From Nicotiana tabacum (lineage: Eukaryota; Streptophyta; Magnoliopsida; Solanales; Solanaceae): DNA of 64,000 nt. The stretch is taken from NCBI RefSeq assembly GCF_000715075.1, contig NC_134087.1:130005518-130069517 (forward strand). The letters are read 5' to 3'. Made by a program: the position numbers and the translations under genes. The notes under the pieces are model-generated. The model was not told where the DNA came from and searched no databases. It saw nothing but the letters and a program-made list of their open reading frames with translations. Positions 34,584 through 46,437 of the stretch are shown here, piece by piece. The stretch's first letter is position 1; every line of letters begins with the position of its first letter.

Positions 34584-35568
34584 ATGAAGCTATTGATCGA
34601 CTCCAAAACCAAAAGAGTAATGTTCGCAGAGGCTGGGAAAGAGTGTATTGATTTCCTATTTCACATTCTGGCATTGCCAATAAGTAGTGTCATTAGGCTA
34701 CTGACAACCAAAGGGATGGTTGGCTGCTTGGGTAACTTGTATGAAAGCCTTGACAATCTGGATAATATGTACATTCAACCAAATCAGGAAAAGGACACTC
34801 TTGAAGCCTAAGTCAGCAGCCTATGCTACTTCAGGCCCTCTGTTGTTGCTCACTGACTCCCCTGTTAAGAAACCGTTTTATACGTGCTATAATTACTATG
34901 TTTACATGACTGATGATCCTCGAAAGAATTGTCTTTCATGTTGGCGAACTAAACTGGAATATGTAACACCCACTGCAGAAAATGAGGTAGCATCCAGTGG
35001 AGGTTTTGTAAAGGGGGTTGTGACTTATATGGTATTGGATAACTTGGTTGTCTACTATTTCAAGCATCACTCTGCTGAATGAATTCAGCGTTAAGGATGT
35101 TGGGGTTCTTAAAGAGAAAGTTGTCACTCTTGGAATGGATGAGGTATATAAATTCCTACTTCATGTCTTCATACTTAAATATGATGTCTCACTCTGTAAA
35201 TCCGATCCTTATCTTTTTCATTCCATATAAATATTATAGACACAAACATGCACACTGAATTTATATTCTGAACAATCTAAACTTTAAGTGGATTCCATTA
35301 GTGATCTGATGTTGAATTTGGAATCTCACAAATTGATTAATCAATGAGAGTTGCAAAACTGAAATGAAATATTGATTGTCTGGGATCCTAGCTTTTTCAT
35401 TCCATAAAGTCGGGCATATTCTTGAATAACGCCATTCTTGTTCCCGGTAGACTCCTGAAAATGGATTATTTCCTTGTTTTTTGACAGGCTCTATTGCTGT
35501 TGAAGACTTCTCTGCAGTCAAAGAAGGTCTTGACGGATGTTTTCATGGCCGATATTTTAAAATATTAA
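34584..35568 (+). pseudogene. DUF674 family pseudogene, copy 2
   Basis: It starts MKLLIDSKTKRVMFAEAGK, in frame with the DUF674 core. A small deletion after QPNQEKDTL (about 34800) shifts the frame; the next piece runs LLKPKSAAYATSGPLL to MVLDNLVV. There a deletion of about 10 bp (about 35050) shifts it again to STISSITLLNEFSVKDVGVL. The exon 1 donor after LGMDE (35142) and exon 2 (35488-35568, ALLLLKTSLQSKKVLTDVFM) match copy 1. Two frameshifts make it non-functional unless corrected by assembly error. It keeps the 39-bp segment missing from copy 1 and also lacks the MAESK start. Confidence 0.85.
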
Positions 35569-36033
35569 ATGCCTTTTGTTGTTCCAGCAGATTGAGAATT
35601 GAACTGAATTACATTCCTAGGTTATATATTCTAGAGTACTTTGGTTGCTTTTTTTTATTATGCACTTGATATTGACACCGTGGAAGAAAAATTGGTACGT
35701 CTTGTTATAGCAAAATGAAATCACTCGGGAGTCGTTTGGTTCAGTGGTTGTAAGGGTGTGTTGTTTTGGTGTTTAATCTATTTTATTTCATACTTATATT
35801 ATAGTAGGTACAAAACAATATCGTAATATCATATCAAATGCAGGATAAAGCAATATCAAATTTTATATCATGATTATTTCCTCTAATACATCAAACCAAA
35901 TGAGTCCTAAACGTTGGAGAAAACTACTCTCACAAAACTAAATTGGTTTTGTGAAATCTGTTCTCTTCTACATCTAATAACTTCAGTATTTACAGCCAAT
36001 ATTAGCTTTGTTGTTTTAAAACTAAAAGAAAAA

Positions 36034-38094
36034 CTAAATAGCTGAGTGAAGCAACTTGGACCTATTCCATCTATGTAGCACTCTACCAAAAACATCATAG
36101 TACTTGATCTCAGCTTCTGTTGGTGTTAACTGGACAGACATGAAACCTTGTCCATCGTGGAAAAAGTTCACGTCTTCTCTATTTAATCCTTTCACATCTC
36201 CTCTCCATGCCTTTGACCCTGCCCCACTTGTTAAAAATTGAATCGGACTGCAATTTCAACCAAAATATACACAAAAACAAGAGAAAAGTAAGATATTATT
36301 TTAATTTATTTTTTTAAAAACGTGTTGAATATCAAAGTATTGAACTGTACTTGCAAGATTTGAACTTTACTCTTACCTTTCGGTGTCGCTAATATGTTCA
36401 AGGCAGTGATCGTGTCCATTCATGTAAAAATCAACATTGTATGCCTGACAATTTAACGAGAGAGAGAGAAATCAAAGTTAAAGACTCGGCAAGAAATTAA
36501 AAGTGCAATTGATATAATTAAGAAAAGTTACGTACCCTAAGCATAGGAAGAAGGCGATCCACAAGTACTTGAGTGTCGCCATGATGCCCAACACTTCTAA
36601 TGGCGTGATGCCCTACTACTATTTTCCATCTCGCCCTCGATTCACTCAAGGCTTTTTCAACATCCTAATTTTAAACAAATAATTTAAAATTTATAATATT
36701 ATCTTGGGAAATCTTAAAATGAAAATACTACTGACTAGAAAAGATAAGAAAAGCCTAAGTTCAACTTACTTTTAATATGTTCGCAGTGTATGTGTTTGGA
36801 GGGATCACACCTCGCCAGTCATAGGTATGATCCTTAGGATTCGTGAAATAATCTTGCACGAATGGAGTTGTATCCACCATGAATATTTCAGCAATTTCTT
36901 CAAAGAACAAAAAGGAGAAAACATTTTTATTTTTGTTAAAAATAGAAACTTTAAGACTGAGAAATTAAAAGAAGAGATTATGCACCTGCATTAACTATGA
37001 AAGACCTTAAACAAAGCCATCTTCTATCAATTTTCCTAAGGTAAGGACTGAGTTGCGCTTCTACATTTCCTCTGTAATCATGATTGCCTAATACTGCAGA
37101 AAATTACAATTTTAAGACCAATTCAAATGTCATATAAAACCGCAGTGTGTTTAATTAATATTTGGGAACTTACCACTATACCATTGTTTCTGTAAGCTCT
37201 TTGCTGTATATATATTGGTAAATGACTCTACAAAATTTGGATCGTACACCCCTGTCAATCCGTTATCATAGAAATTATCACCAGTTGATACTACAAAATC
37301 AATGTTTAGCTCCTCTCCGATTCTTCCCATCTGCATCCAAAAGAAGTTTATTCAGTACTTTTGCCTAGATCCCTTTTTAGTGAAACAAGCTCATTATATA
37401 TATAAAAATTATCAATCAAATGAAATGTTGAATTGTGTGACCAACTTATCTAATAATTTAATGCAAAATAGTACCATAGCATATAAAAGTCATGCGTTCA
37501 AATTTCACCCCACCAAAGGCGGAGCCAAGCTTTGAACTTTAAGGGTTCTAAATTCTAGGGTAGCAACATCAAATATCAGTAACTAGTAACTGGATTCTGA
37601 ATTTAACTTTTAGTACATATTTAATAGATCTCTCAATACAAATATAGAATTAAAGCTATTGAATTCAGCCTAACTCGTACTTAACCTTCTAGCTCCGCCC
37701 CTAAGCACCACCCTCTGAATTTTCGTATACTTAGGCCCATAAAAAGGTCAGACGGACACATGAGGAAACATTGAAGATATAATTAAACAAATAAAAGTGA
37801 GCTCTTTCTAATATATTAAGCTTTTAGATGAGTTGTTCATGCAATTCAATATTAGAAACTCCAAATTAAATTGATGAAAGCCAAAGATAAGAAAAATGGT
37901 ACCTTTTGAGCTACGTGAGATTGATTAAAGGTGCCCTTTCTTCCCCAGTCACCAAGAACCAAGAAGTTAAGAGTGCCATCACCTTTAGTGGGGTGATCAA
38001 ATTTCTTAAGCCTAACACCATTTGCACAAGAGATTACAAAAACAATGACTAGCCAAAAGCACAGAACCATGGAATTCTTGGAAAACTTTGCCAT
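36034..38094 (-). CDS. Purple acid phosphatase, small plant type, seven exons
   Basis: Metallophosphoesterase that hydrolyses phosphate monoesters, normally secreted or vacuolar, and tied to phosphate supply. Exons on the minus strand: 38094-37903, 37330-37174, 37093-36986, 36897-36770, 36664-36536, 36444-36377 and 36247-36034. All introns are GT-AG and phases join without error, giving 331 residues. An N-terminal signal peptide is evident (about residues 1-26, [15 protein letters not shown]). All five metal-ligand blocks are present: LGDWG (47-51), GDNFYD (81-86), GNHD (119-122), VGHH (212-215) and GHDH (248-251). About 330 residues is usual for the low-molecular-weight class (Arabidopsis PAP3/7/8/17 group). 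A minor oddity is TSGAGSKAW where TSGGGSKAW is more usual. It looks intact. Confidence 0.93.
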
Positions 38095-39057
38095 GGCTCT
38101 GTGTTGAGATTGACAAACAGAGGAAATCTAACAAAGAACCACAGATAATTTTACTCAGCCCCTATCCCTTTTAGTTTTTTTTTTATTTAATTTTTTTATT
38201 TTCTATTTCAATTACGCAATATATTTTATTTGCCTGAGCTCTTCATGGATCATGAATATATATAGAAGTAAGCAGGAGTGAAAGTGGGAGTGGGAATGGG
38301 AGAGCGAGAGAGTCGGTGCAACAAGGGAAAATAGGATGAAAAGTTCATGCAAACCTTTATGGTTTAACGTATTTAGAGGATCGTTAGGATTAAATTCTAA
38401 AGAGTAAAAAAATAAGATAATAATAATAATAATAATAATAGAATGGAGGAAAATAATCTATGAGAAGGTGGTAGTTCTGTTAGTTTTGTATTTTTTTCAT
38501 GGATAAATCGAAATAGGGAGGGGGATTAGTTTTTGCAAAATGAGTGGATATTATTATTTATACGGTATTTATACCAAACCACGAGATGCATGACATATGT
38601 TAAGTATAAGCTTTTGCAATCCATGATTAACTAACATATATTTAACCTTATTAAATCACTTAACTACGGTAAATTAATCAGATGCAAGTAAATATGTTAG
38701 ATCCTTGTTTTGAAAGAAAAATACTGCATCTTATTTAGCATAATAGTAGTTACTCTAAAATTCGGAATTAAGAAAAATTTGGAAACACTTAACCCGACAA
38801 TTCATCAGGAAAAAACAAAAACGAATTATATGTTCTCGTTTTTCACTATAAATATTTCATTCAACTATTTCCTCAATATATGCTTGACACAGGCCCACAG
38901 CATATCAAAATCTGTACCAACACACATACATAACAACTATGCGACTAAACTGGAATTTTTTTATCGCACAGGGAGAGTGATTAAGCCACATTCATATCAT
39001 ACTACAGGAAATCAAAACTTTGTTCAGAATAGAAACGTTAATTTCTTGAAACCAAAA
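38095..39057. other. Intergenic: promoter side of the phosphatase gene
   Basis: On the minus strand TATATATA at 38257-38264, about 165 bp upstream of the ATG, is a plausible TATA box. There is a (TAA)n microsatellite at about 38417-38440. Short plus-strand ORFs are unsupported. Confidence 0.4.
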
Positions 39058-39594
39058 TCAATATAAGTCAACATCCTCCCTTTTATTGGAATTTTTCCAC
39101 TTGCCATTAGACCATTCTTGATGAAATCTCAACACATGAGAAGGATATGCAATTTTATCCCCAGTAGTAGGAAAGTAGACATAGCACTTTGTTCCAATTT
39201 TCCAATATATAAATCCAATCCACCAGCCATCGTTGTCAAATACATCAACCATATCGTACATGTGAAAGTCGTTTTCTGGCGTAGTTTCATTTTTATCAGG
39301 TGGCAGAGGGCGGACCTCGGCGGCAGTGACAGTCTCCTCTAATGGCGCAGACTTATCATCAGTCAACAGAGTCTTGTACTTGACTCTGTACTGAAAATTA
39401 GTGCAATCGAAAGAAACAATAGTTGCGGTGTAGTAAGAGCCTATGAAGCCATATTCTTGACTTGCCACATCAACTTGATCACCCTTTTGGAATAATTTTC
39501 TTGTCTTGAATGCTAATGCTTTTATTGTCTGTGAGAGCATCGCCATTCTGAATTGGTGCTTCTTGAAATTAAGTGTGGTTTTAGGTGGGGCCAT
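39058..39594 (-). CDS. Double-Agenet (Tudor-like) domain protein, single exon
   Basis: 178 residues from the ATG at 39594 to TGA at 39058. Two Agenet modules are visible. The first (about residues 36-100) runs FQKGDQVDVASQEYGFIGSY, YTATIVSFD and YRVKYKTLL, to the Pro-rich end RPLPP. The second (about 108-166) has YDMVDVFDNDGWWIGFIYWK, YVYFPTTGDKI and LRFHQEW. Agenet pairs occur in plant DUF724-type and other chromatin- or RNA-associated proteins and bind methylated or charged ligands; the specific role here is unknown. It is short and lacks any extra domain, but is complete and intron-free. A TATAAATTC box lies about 65 bp upstream on the minus strand (39653-39661). Confidence 0.85.
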   Translation of the reverse strand: MAPPKTTLNFKKHQFRMAMLSQTIKALAFKTRKLFQKGDQVDVASQEYGFIGSYYTATIVSFDCTNFQYRVKYKTLLTDDKSAPLEETVTAAEVRPLPPDKNETTPENDFHMYDMVDVFDNDGWWIGFIYWKIGTKCYVYFPTTGDKIAYPSHVLRFHQEWSNGKWKNSNKREDVDLY

Positions 39595-39864
39595 TGCGAA
39601 TCTACGGAGTAATTGTTGAATGAAAAGTGAGGAACCTTGAGGCTTTGCAAGTGAATTTATAGGATGAGAATTTGGTTTCCTTAGGGAATTGTTTTCCTGT
39701 TTAATTTGGTTTCCTTGAATAACCAGGAATTGGAATTTGGACTTGAATTGGCAAGGGTAAAAAAGGAAAATACCAAGAAAGCGTTAATTGCCTTTTTCTG
39801 GTAGACCTGGTTATATATGGAAAGTTACTCGTTAAAAATCTAGTAGAAGTACACCGAAACTATA

Positions 39865-41047
39865 AGGGTCTGTTTAGAAAGCCATGTGTAATTACTTGAT
39901 GGTGTAATTACTTGAACAGTAATTAGACACACTAAAAATTACACTGTATAATATGTTCGATGATCTTTTTATTTGCCACAATATAAACACACTGTAAATT
40001 TCATTATCATATTTGTTTGGACAAGTATAATTACATAGTTAAATAAACATTTTTAGATTAATGTTTGAATAATTTACTATATGACAAACATATATGTAAA
40101 TGATAAATATCAAAAATAATTTACTATGAGATATTTAAAATAAATATTATTCTAAAAACTTATTAAATAATTATAAAGTGATAAATAATATCATAAAAAT
40201 CATCTGTATCTTATAAACAAATAATATCATTCCATAAATTAATTAATTGAAACGCCAATAACGAATATAATCTTCTCACCTACTCATGTGAATATAAGAA
40301 AGTTATATATGAGCTTAGAAAATATTTTTTATGACAAATATTTATACTAATGACTAGAAAATAAAACTACTAAAATATAAAGAAGTAAAATTTAATGTGA
40401 TTAACATACATGCATATATAAGAAATATTATATATTATCTATAACTATGTAATTTAATTGTATACTTTTAATAAAAATATTAAATAATTATAAGTTAGTA
40501 ACTAATATTGAAAAAAATGATCTGTATCTAACTATCTTTCAACTAACTAATATTTTAATTTAAAATAATTAATAAAAGTTTTAATTATGATTTTAATTTT
40601 TTTATCAACTCAAATGAATACTTATAATATAAAATCTATTATTTGTTTCACTATTTAAATAACAAAAGGATAGACATGAATTTAGAAGGTATTGTTTCTT
40701 AATATTTATTTTATACTGTTGAATAAAAAATAAAGTTAGTAAAATATGAAATTGTTGTTAACAAAAAAATTATAAAAAAAAAGAAATAAAATAAAAGAAG
40801 TCGGATAATTATATGAAAGTACATATAAGCAACACGTTGGAAGGTTAGAAAATGAGAATAAGAAAAATAGTGTAAAAGAATACTAAATATATTTAAAAAT
40901 AAAAACAAAAGAAAAATAGATAATTATACGTATTAATTTCTAATTACACAGTATAATTACCACTAATTCTCACCTCCCCTTTGAGAATTGGAAAGTGCAA
41001 TTATCCCTTCAATTACACTAATTTCATGCTTACCAAATAATACATAG
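39865..41047. mobile_element. AT-rich non-autonomous repeat, possibly hAT-like
   Basis: No coding frame. The left end (AGGGTCTGTTTAGAAAGCCA and following TGTAATTAC words) and the right end (inverted: TATTATTTGGTAAGCATG and TAGTGTAATTG) are imperfect mirror images enclosing about 1.1 kb of very AT-rich DNA. Boundaries and superfamily are uncertain. Confidence 0.35.
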
Positions 41048-41050
41048 TTA

Positions 41051-41290
41051 CACTACAAAAAAAGCTTATTTTGTGGGGGTTTATTTGTGGGAGTTATAAG
41101 AACCCCACTATAAGATCATTTTGTGGCGTTTATTTTATCCCCCGCAATATAATTCTTTTTGTGGAGATTTTATTGTAGAGGTTTTTTATAACCTCCACAA
41201 ATTGCATCAGATTGTGGGGGTTTCCAGAATACTAGAATTCGATACAATTTGTGGTGTTTAATAACCCCCCCCCCCCACTCACACACAATT
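41051..41290. mobile_element. CACTA (En/Spm) transposon terminus, fragment
   Basis: It starts CACTACAAAAAAAGC, the defining CACTA terminus. Many TTTGTGG(G) and CCCCAC/CCTCCAC subterminal words follow in both orientations (41075-41240), as expected for transposase-binding repeats. A poly-C run is at 41266-41277. No opposite terminus was found. Confidence 0.65.
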
Positions 41291-41473
41291 TAGGATGTCA
41301 AACAAAAGTTTGAATTATATAAAAACATCTTAGAGAGCAAATATTTTAGGATTAATAGAATAAGAGTGAATATACGCACTACAAGTTTAATCAGCATGTG
41401 AAGAGAGAAGTTGAGGTGAGACTAGACGTGATTGCGGTGCTAAAATGCTAACAATTTAATATTTATATATGGG

Positions 41474-41845
41474 TATTGTGAACCATCCCGACTTAGTAAG
41501 GAATTATGAGCCAGAAGTGTGGAACGAGGCTGATCCACTTGGGACTATTGGGCTTGGAGCTAAAGGCCCAATGATGAAACAACCGAATAGAATGCTAGGG
41601 CATTATATTTGGGATCCCAGGGGGAGATACAGGGATGTGTACTGTTGAGTGAAATGTCTGCTCTTCATCGTCCTTCTGAGTGTCTATATCCTCTCATACC
41701 CATTCATAGTATGAGTTTCTCATCCCTTCTTCTCTATTCCTTGTATTTTAGTTTAGTATCTCTAATTCCTCGAATAATTTGAGTTGAGCTGTAATTTACT
41801 GTCACTTTTGAAGTAATAGAAGTGTTGAAAAATCGGTTTTTTATA
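41474..41845 (+). repeat. 5' LTR (372 bp) of the non-autonomous gypsy element
   Basis: It begins TATTGTGAACC where the 3' LTR begins TGTTGTGAACC, a G-to-A change that destroyed the TG terminus. The following bases (TTAGTGCTTTCATCC) resemble a common plant gypsy primer-binding region. Confidence 0.85.
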
Positions 41846-41913
41846 TTAGTGCTTTCATCCAGAGGTCTTCAATGGAGGACCAAATATTTTGAACTATCGA
41901 TGATCCAATTAAG

Positions 41914-42420
41914 GTGGTGAAGGATTTGTGGTCGAAGGATATCGCTGAAATTCGTTCATTGTTACATGAGTTGGTTGAAAACTTTGCAACGAGTAAACCT
42001 ACTTTGGTGGAATTTCGACGATTCAGTGGTGAGGATTCAGAGTTATGGATTTCTCGGGCTGAACGTTACTTTGAATTCTACGGTACATCAAAAAATAACA
42101 AATTATTATGCGCGTTTATTTACCTAGATGAGAAGGTGTTTGAGTGGTTTCGATGGCTTCTCCGGAACAAACAATTGACGGATTAGGAACACTTTGCTGC
42201 AAAGGTGCGAATTCATTTTTGTAAACAACATCTCGAACCGCCGGAAGGTCACATGGCTACAAGAAAGGAATATTCTACCGAAATCGAAGCCCAAGTGTTC
42301 GACAATATATCATATGGCTGTTGTTGTTCCAAGGTGTTTGCTATTGAGCGATCAAATGTTGAAGTCTTTACTGATACAACGAAATCTGCTTTAAACAATG
42401 CAAAATCAAAGGAGGTATAG
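41914..42420 (+). pseudogene. Gypsy gag fragment
   Basis: Frame 1 reads VEFRRFSGEDSELWISRAER, YFEFYGTS and KVFEWFRWL, the usual gypsy gag core, and stops at 42184-42186. The frame continues as KVRIHFCKQHLEPPEGHMA to 42420. There is no zinc knuckle. Confidence 0.7.
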
Positions 42421-43686
42421 GTATTTGATGAAGGCTCTCACATAAATGGCAACACGCACCAGTCTCACTCTGAGACCTTGCAAACTGAGTATACTACTGA
42501 GATTCTAGTCAATCAGATTGGTACTCCTTCAATCTCTGCTCTCATTAATTCCTTAGTAGGTTTAACTGGTTTCAATGGTAACGTGACAAAAGTACTGGAA
42601 TCTATAAACAAAGAGGAGGAAAATGCAAGAGATAATGCAGCTCCGGTGTTAAAAATATCTCCTCTAAGAGATATAACTGGTTATCAGATTTTTTTTGCTA
42701 GACAAGGATATGTCATGTCAAATGCTATTGGAAGATTTCATGGGATAAAATTTTCATTTGCTAGGGCTAATCAAAATATATTGTTTCGTCACCATGATTT
42801 TGCCTTATACAAATGCAGTTGGATTGACACAGGGAAAATAATCGAGGTGGGTAGTTCTTGTTTATAATTGTTTATAAACAGTAGGCACATATATGTTCTC
42901 TTGGAAATTGCCTTTGATGGCAGACACTATGCTAGCTATTTTATTGTTTGTGCCCTGGACCTGCCTCCTGTACTCACTCAGGGTTGTGGTAATTACATGA
43001 AAAATCTGGTTTCCCCAAGTAATTTAGTTGAAAAGGGTGTAATTTTTATGTATGGGACCCAACACTAAAGTCTGCAGCTCTTGAAGTTAAACAATTCGAG
43101 TTCCAGCATTGTGTCCTTAATTGTAGTTCCGGCTGATGCAACACATGTCTCTTCCATGGAGGCATCTAAGATGCTTGAATATGCCAGAAATCATATTGTT
43201 GCTTGTGCTTATTTTAGTTTATCATGTAGTTGCGTGGACATTTGGTTCGATACAGGACATGATTATCCGACTGATTCCAATGCACTTTTATGTAGTGAAT
43301 TTGAAGAATTAAAACAGTATGATGGATTTCTATCACTTATCACCCATGCAGAGTTAGATTGTGAATGTGTCGAGGTTGTAACATCTCTTTCTTACATATT
43401 CGTACAACCATATGTAGCCTTAGTATCTATTACTCTTATTATGGTTGTATCTATTGCTCGATTTTTGGAACTGCTATACTTTTACTCATGCAGTAGTGAG
43501 TTTGTCGAGGATAACGCATTTCCCTTGATACATTAGAGTGGGACAAAATAGGAGGATCCACTTAATCTTATCTTGCCTTTTGGTCGTTTTCATGCATTTC
43601 TATTTTCTAAGTATCTAAAATATACAATGGAGACACTTGTTGCAGTTATTGTGAAAGTGAGTTTCATGTCCTATGGTCACCAACTT
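42421..43686 (+). other. Unrecognised frames inside the non-autonomous gypsy element
   Basis: Three adjacent open stretches (42478-42867, 42868-43068, 43081-43536) contain protein-like text such as VPADATHVSSMEASKMLEYA. They match no family I can name. They occupy the space where pol would be and may derive from captured host DNA. Confidence 0.35.
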
Positions 43687-44080
43687 GATTATTATGATAT
43701 GGTGACTAATCATTCGGCTCGATTTATGATTGTGATTCTAAGTGGAGCTCTCCTAAAGTTCATTGGTACATCTGTTGTTTGGGTTAGCCAAGCTATTCAC
43801 CTGGAAGTGTTTGAATTTCCCACGAGAATCGCAAAGAAAGGGAGGAGACAGTTCCCTTTTGCTAAAGCTTGTGTTGCGGCTGAAGAGATACTTTTCGGTT
43901 TGCTTAAACATAAGGTTGATGAGATCATAACTTTGCTTGAACAGGTGAGTTGGTGTGATTGCTGGCATAAAATGCTCATTTTCCTTGAAACTGTGGCTAT
44001 TTCTATACAACATATCTTGTCTGTTCAAGTTCTCAAAGGAGTTTTGCCAGATACTCTCTTTCACTTCTCTGAAAAAATGA
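43687..44080 (+). pseudogene. Captured exocyst SEC15-like fragment
   Basis: Within an ORF (43573-44529) that runs on into the 3' LTR, about residues 39-169 resemble the C-terminal half of plant SEC15, a subunit of the exocyst vesicle-tethering complex. Recognisable blocks are ALLKFIGTSV..VSQAI, RIAKKGRRQFPFAKACVAAE, EILFGLLKHKVDEI, LIFLETVAIS and VQVLKGVLPDTLFHFSEK. A segment of about 25 residues between the first two blocks is missing, as is the whole N-terminal half. The assignment is from memory of the family. Confidence 0.6.
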
Positions 44081-44354
44081 GGCTTGGAAAAGGAATATTC
44101 AATCTAGAACATCTGTTACAATTTTGGGAGCAAGATATTAGAAGAGTACTTTCTTTGATACGTGAACTCATCTGTATATCCAACTCAAAGGGCGACATCA
44201 TGGACACTCTGAGTATCTCTTCACGCACTAGTGTCGTTATGAAATATGGGGCTAGCGGTTTGTTTCTGGGACGCAAGTGGACCTCGAGCACTACGATATC
44301 AATATTGCTCTACTCGAACCTTGAGGACAAGGTTCTTTTTGAGGATGGGAGTAT

Positions 44355-44726
44355 TGTTGTGAACCAGCCCGACTTAGTAAGGAATTATGGGCCAAAAGTG
44401 TGGAACGAGGTTGATCCAGTTGGGACTATTGGGCTTGGAGCTAAAAGCCCAATGATTAAACAACCGAATAGAATGCTAGGACATTATATTTGGGATCCCG
44501 GGGGGAGATACATGAATGAGTGTTGTTGAGTGAAGTGTCTGCTCTTCATCTTCCTTCTGAGTGTCTGTATCCTCTCATCCCCATTCATAGTCCGAGCTTC
44601 TCATCCCTTCTTCTCTATTCCTTGTATTTTAGTTTAGTATATCTAATTCCTCGAATAGTTTGAGTTGAGTTGTAATTTCCTGTCACTTTTGAAGTAATTG
44701 AAGTGTTGAAAAATTAGTTTGTTACA
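44355..44726 (+). repeat. 3' LTR (372 bp) of the non-autonomous gypsy element
   Basis: Same length as the 5' LTR, with scattered substitutions. TG...CA termini are intact (TGTTGTGAACC...TTGTTACA). Confidence 0.9.
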
Positions 44727-45252
44727 ATGGGTTCATTGTTCAAGAAAATAGAATAACAAATAAAAATGTTACTCATATAATTTAAATCGGATTGTTATAA
44801 TGGAGAAGTATTATGTGATAGAAGGATATCTATCAAAGTAAAAGATAAATTCTACATAATAGTTATAAGATCGATAATATTATATGGTAGTGAGGGTTAA
44901 GTCACTAAAATCCAACATATTCCAATATGAATGTTTGAGAGATACAAATATTAAGATGCATGACGGTAAAATGAGAGGTAGCTTAAGATGGTTCAACCTA
45001 CATACACATTAATCCATAAGTGTAAAATTAAAAGAAAATTACAAAAAATATGCTCATGAATGTCGTATATTCATAATATTAGAAGTTTTGATATTAAACA
45101 AATGATACTAGTAATTTTGAATTTTTGTAACTTTTTATTTAATAAAGGATATTTACAATTTTAATTAAATGATTTAATGTAATGCCATTTTGTGATTTTT
45201 CTCTATATTTTAATTTATTATTCGTTTGGATGTGTTTTTTTTGTGTGTAGTG

Positions 45253-45283
<31 letters not shown>

Positions 45284-46437
45284 CAATAATGTTTAAATAT
45301 ATTTTATTAGTAATAAGTTAGATTTATTGCCTAAATTCTTTTCTATATAAATAGTAAAAAATAAATAAATAAAACAGAAAAAATATAATTAAAAGACAAT
45401 ACTGGACATCATCTTCTTGGTTTTTAATATGCACATTACGGGGTAATTAAGATATTAGACTCAAAATTTTTAGAACTACGCGGGTAAAATTCCCTCTCCT
45501 TTTCTCCCTCCTTTTTTTCATAGGGCACAATATCTTCCAGAAGGGCTCAATTCCCTCTCTCCAACTCACGAAAATTTTCAGGAGTCTCAATTTTTGCTTT
45601 CCATTTCGCCGGAAAGGTAAGCTCAATTCCCCTTCTTCATCATCTTCTCTACATAGTAAGTTAACACAATTCGAAAAATAAAAATTTGTCATGCTCTTTC
45701 TTAGTTTCTGTTGCGCTATGTCTTCTTTGTTTACTTTCCGATGTAGAGTTTGAAGCTGAAATTGTTTAAGTATTCTTGTGGATCTATGTATTATTATAAG
45801 TATTGGGTTAAATTGTTGTTCATTATTGTGTGAGTTGCTTTGTTCTCGAGTTCCTAATTACAAATGAGATTATACTTTTTAGAATCTAGGTTTTATAGTA
45901 TGTGTTTTGCTCTTCAATTTTTCTTTAAATTGTTAAATTTTTAATAATAGGAAATCATGTGAGATCATATTAGAGTACCATCACAGTCTTATTGCCTACT
46001 ACCTTTTTTTAGGGTAGGTGGAAAGGAGAGGGGGGAGGGGATTTCATTAAGAAGGGAAAGAAGAATTGAAAAACTTTTGGCTCCCTGCAATTGTTCCATT
46101 GATTTTTCTTAACCTTTCGATGTTTATCTTCTATGCTAAAAAACACGGTGTTCAAATTATGAGTTTTTGATAAACTAAATTTTTATGATTTTTATTTTTA
46201 TCAGTCAGTATTTTTTGTGTGCTTTACATTCTATTTAGTTATAATAAGGTGATGCACAGTGCAAAGGTTTTAGGATTGGTGGGTTAGTATGATAGCAATG
46301 ATGGGTAATTTATGTTCTTAACTCATTTTGGCAAGACCTTTTTCAGAGAAAACTTTATATAATATGCTTCTTGAATAATATGAAGCTACAATAATTGAAG
46401 ACCATTTGCAACATCGAATATCAGTTGCATAAAGTAG
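44727..46437. other. Intergenic stretch, mostly AT-rich
   Basis: No gene is supported. A (TA)n microsatellite lies at about 45255-45283. The segment 45480-45620 is pyrimidine-rich on the plus strand and ends CCGGAAAG|GTAAGC, which looks like a 5' UTR exon with a splice donor. No coding exon follows that I can identify. Confidence 0.35.

Larger units (their letters stand above)
41474..44726 (+). mobile_element. Non-autonomous Ty3-gypsy-type element with captured host gene (3,253 bp)
   Basis: Two 372-bp LTRs (41474-41845 and 44355-44726) flank 2.5 kb, and the 5-bp duplication ATGGG is present on both sides (41469-41473 and 44727-44731). A gag fragment follows the 5' LTR. Just before the 3' LTR is the run ending NLEDKVLFEDGSIV with a purine-rich tract, as in gypsy elements. 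No protease, RT or integrase is seen. The middle consists of unrecognised frames and a SEC15-like segment, so the element must have moved using proteins in trans. Confidence 0.85.

Noticed and set aside
43930..43960. Splice donor (CAGGTGAGT) inside the SEC15-like segment
   Set aside because: The protein similarity continues straight through it, so the GTGAGT is read as coding sequence.
45447..45692. 81-codon minus-strand ORF
   Set aside because: It lies opposite a pyrimidine-rich plus-strand segment that looks like a 5' UTR, and its charged composition follows from that.
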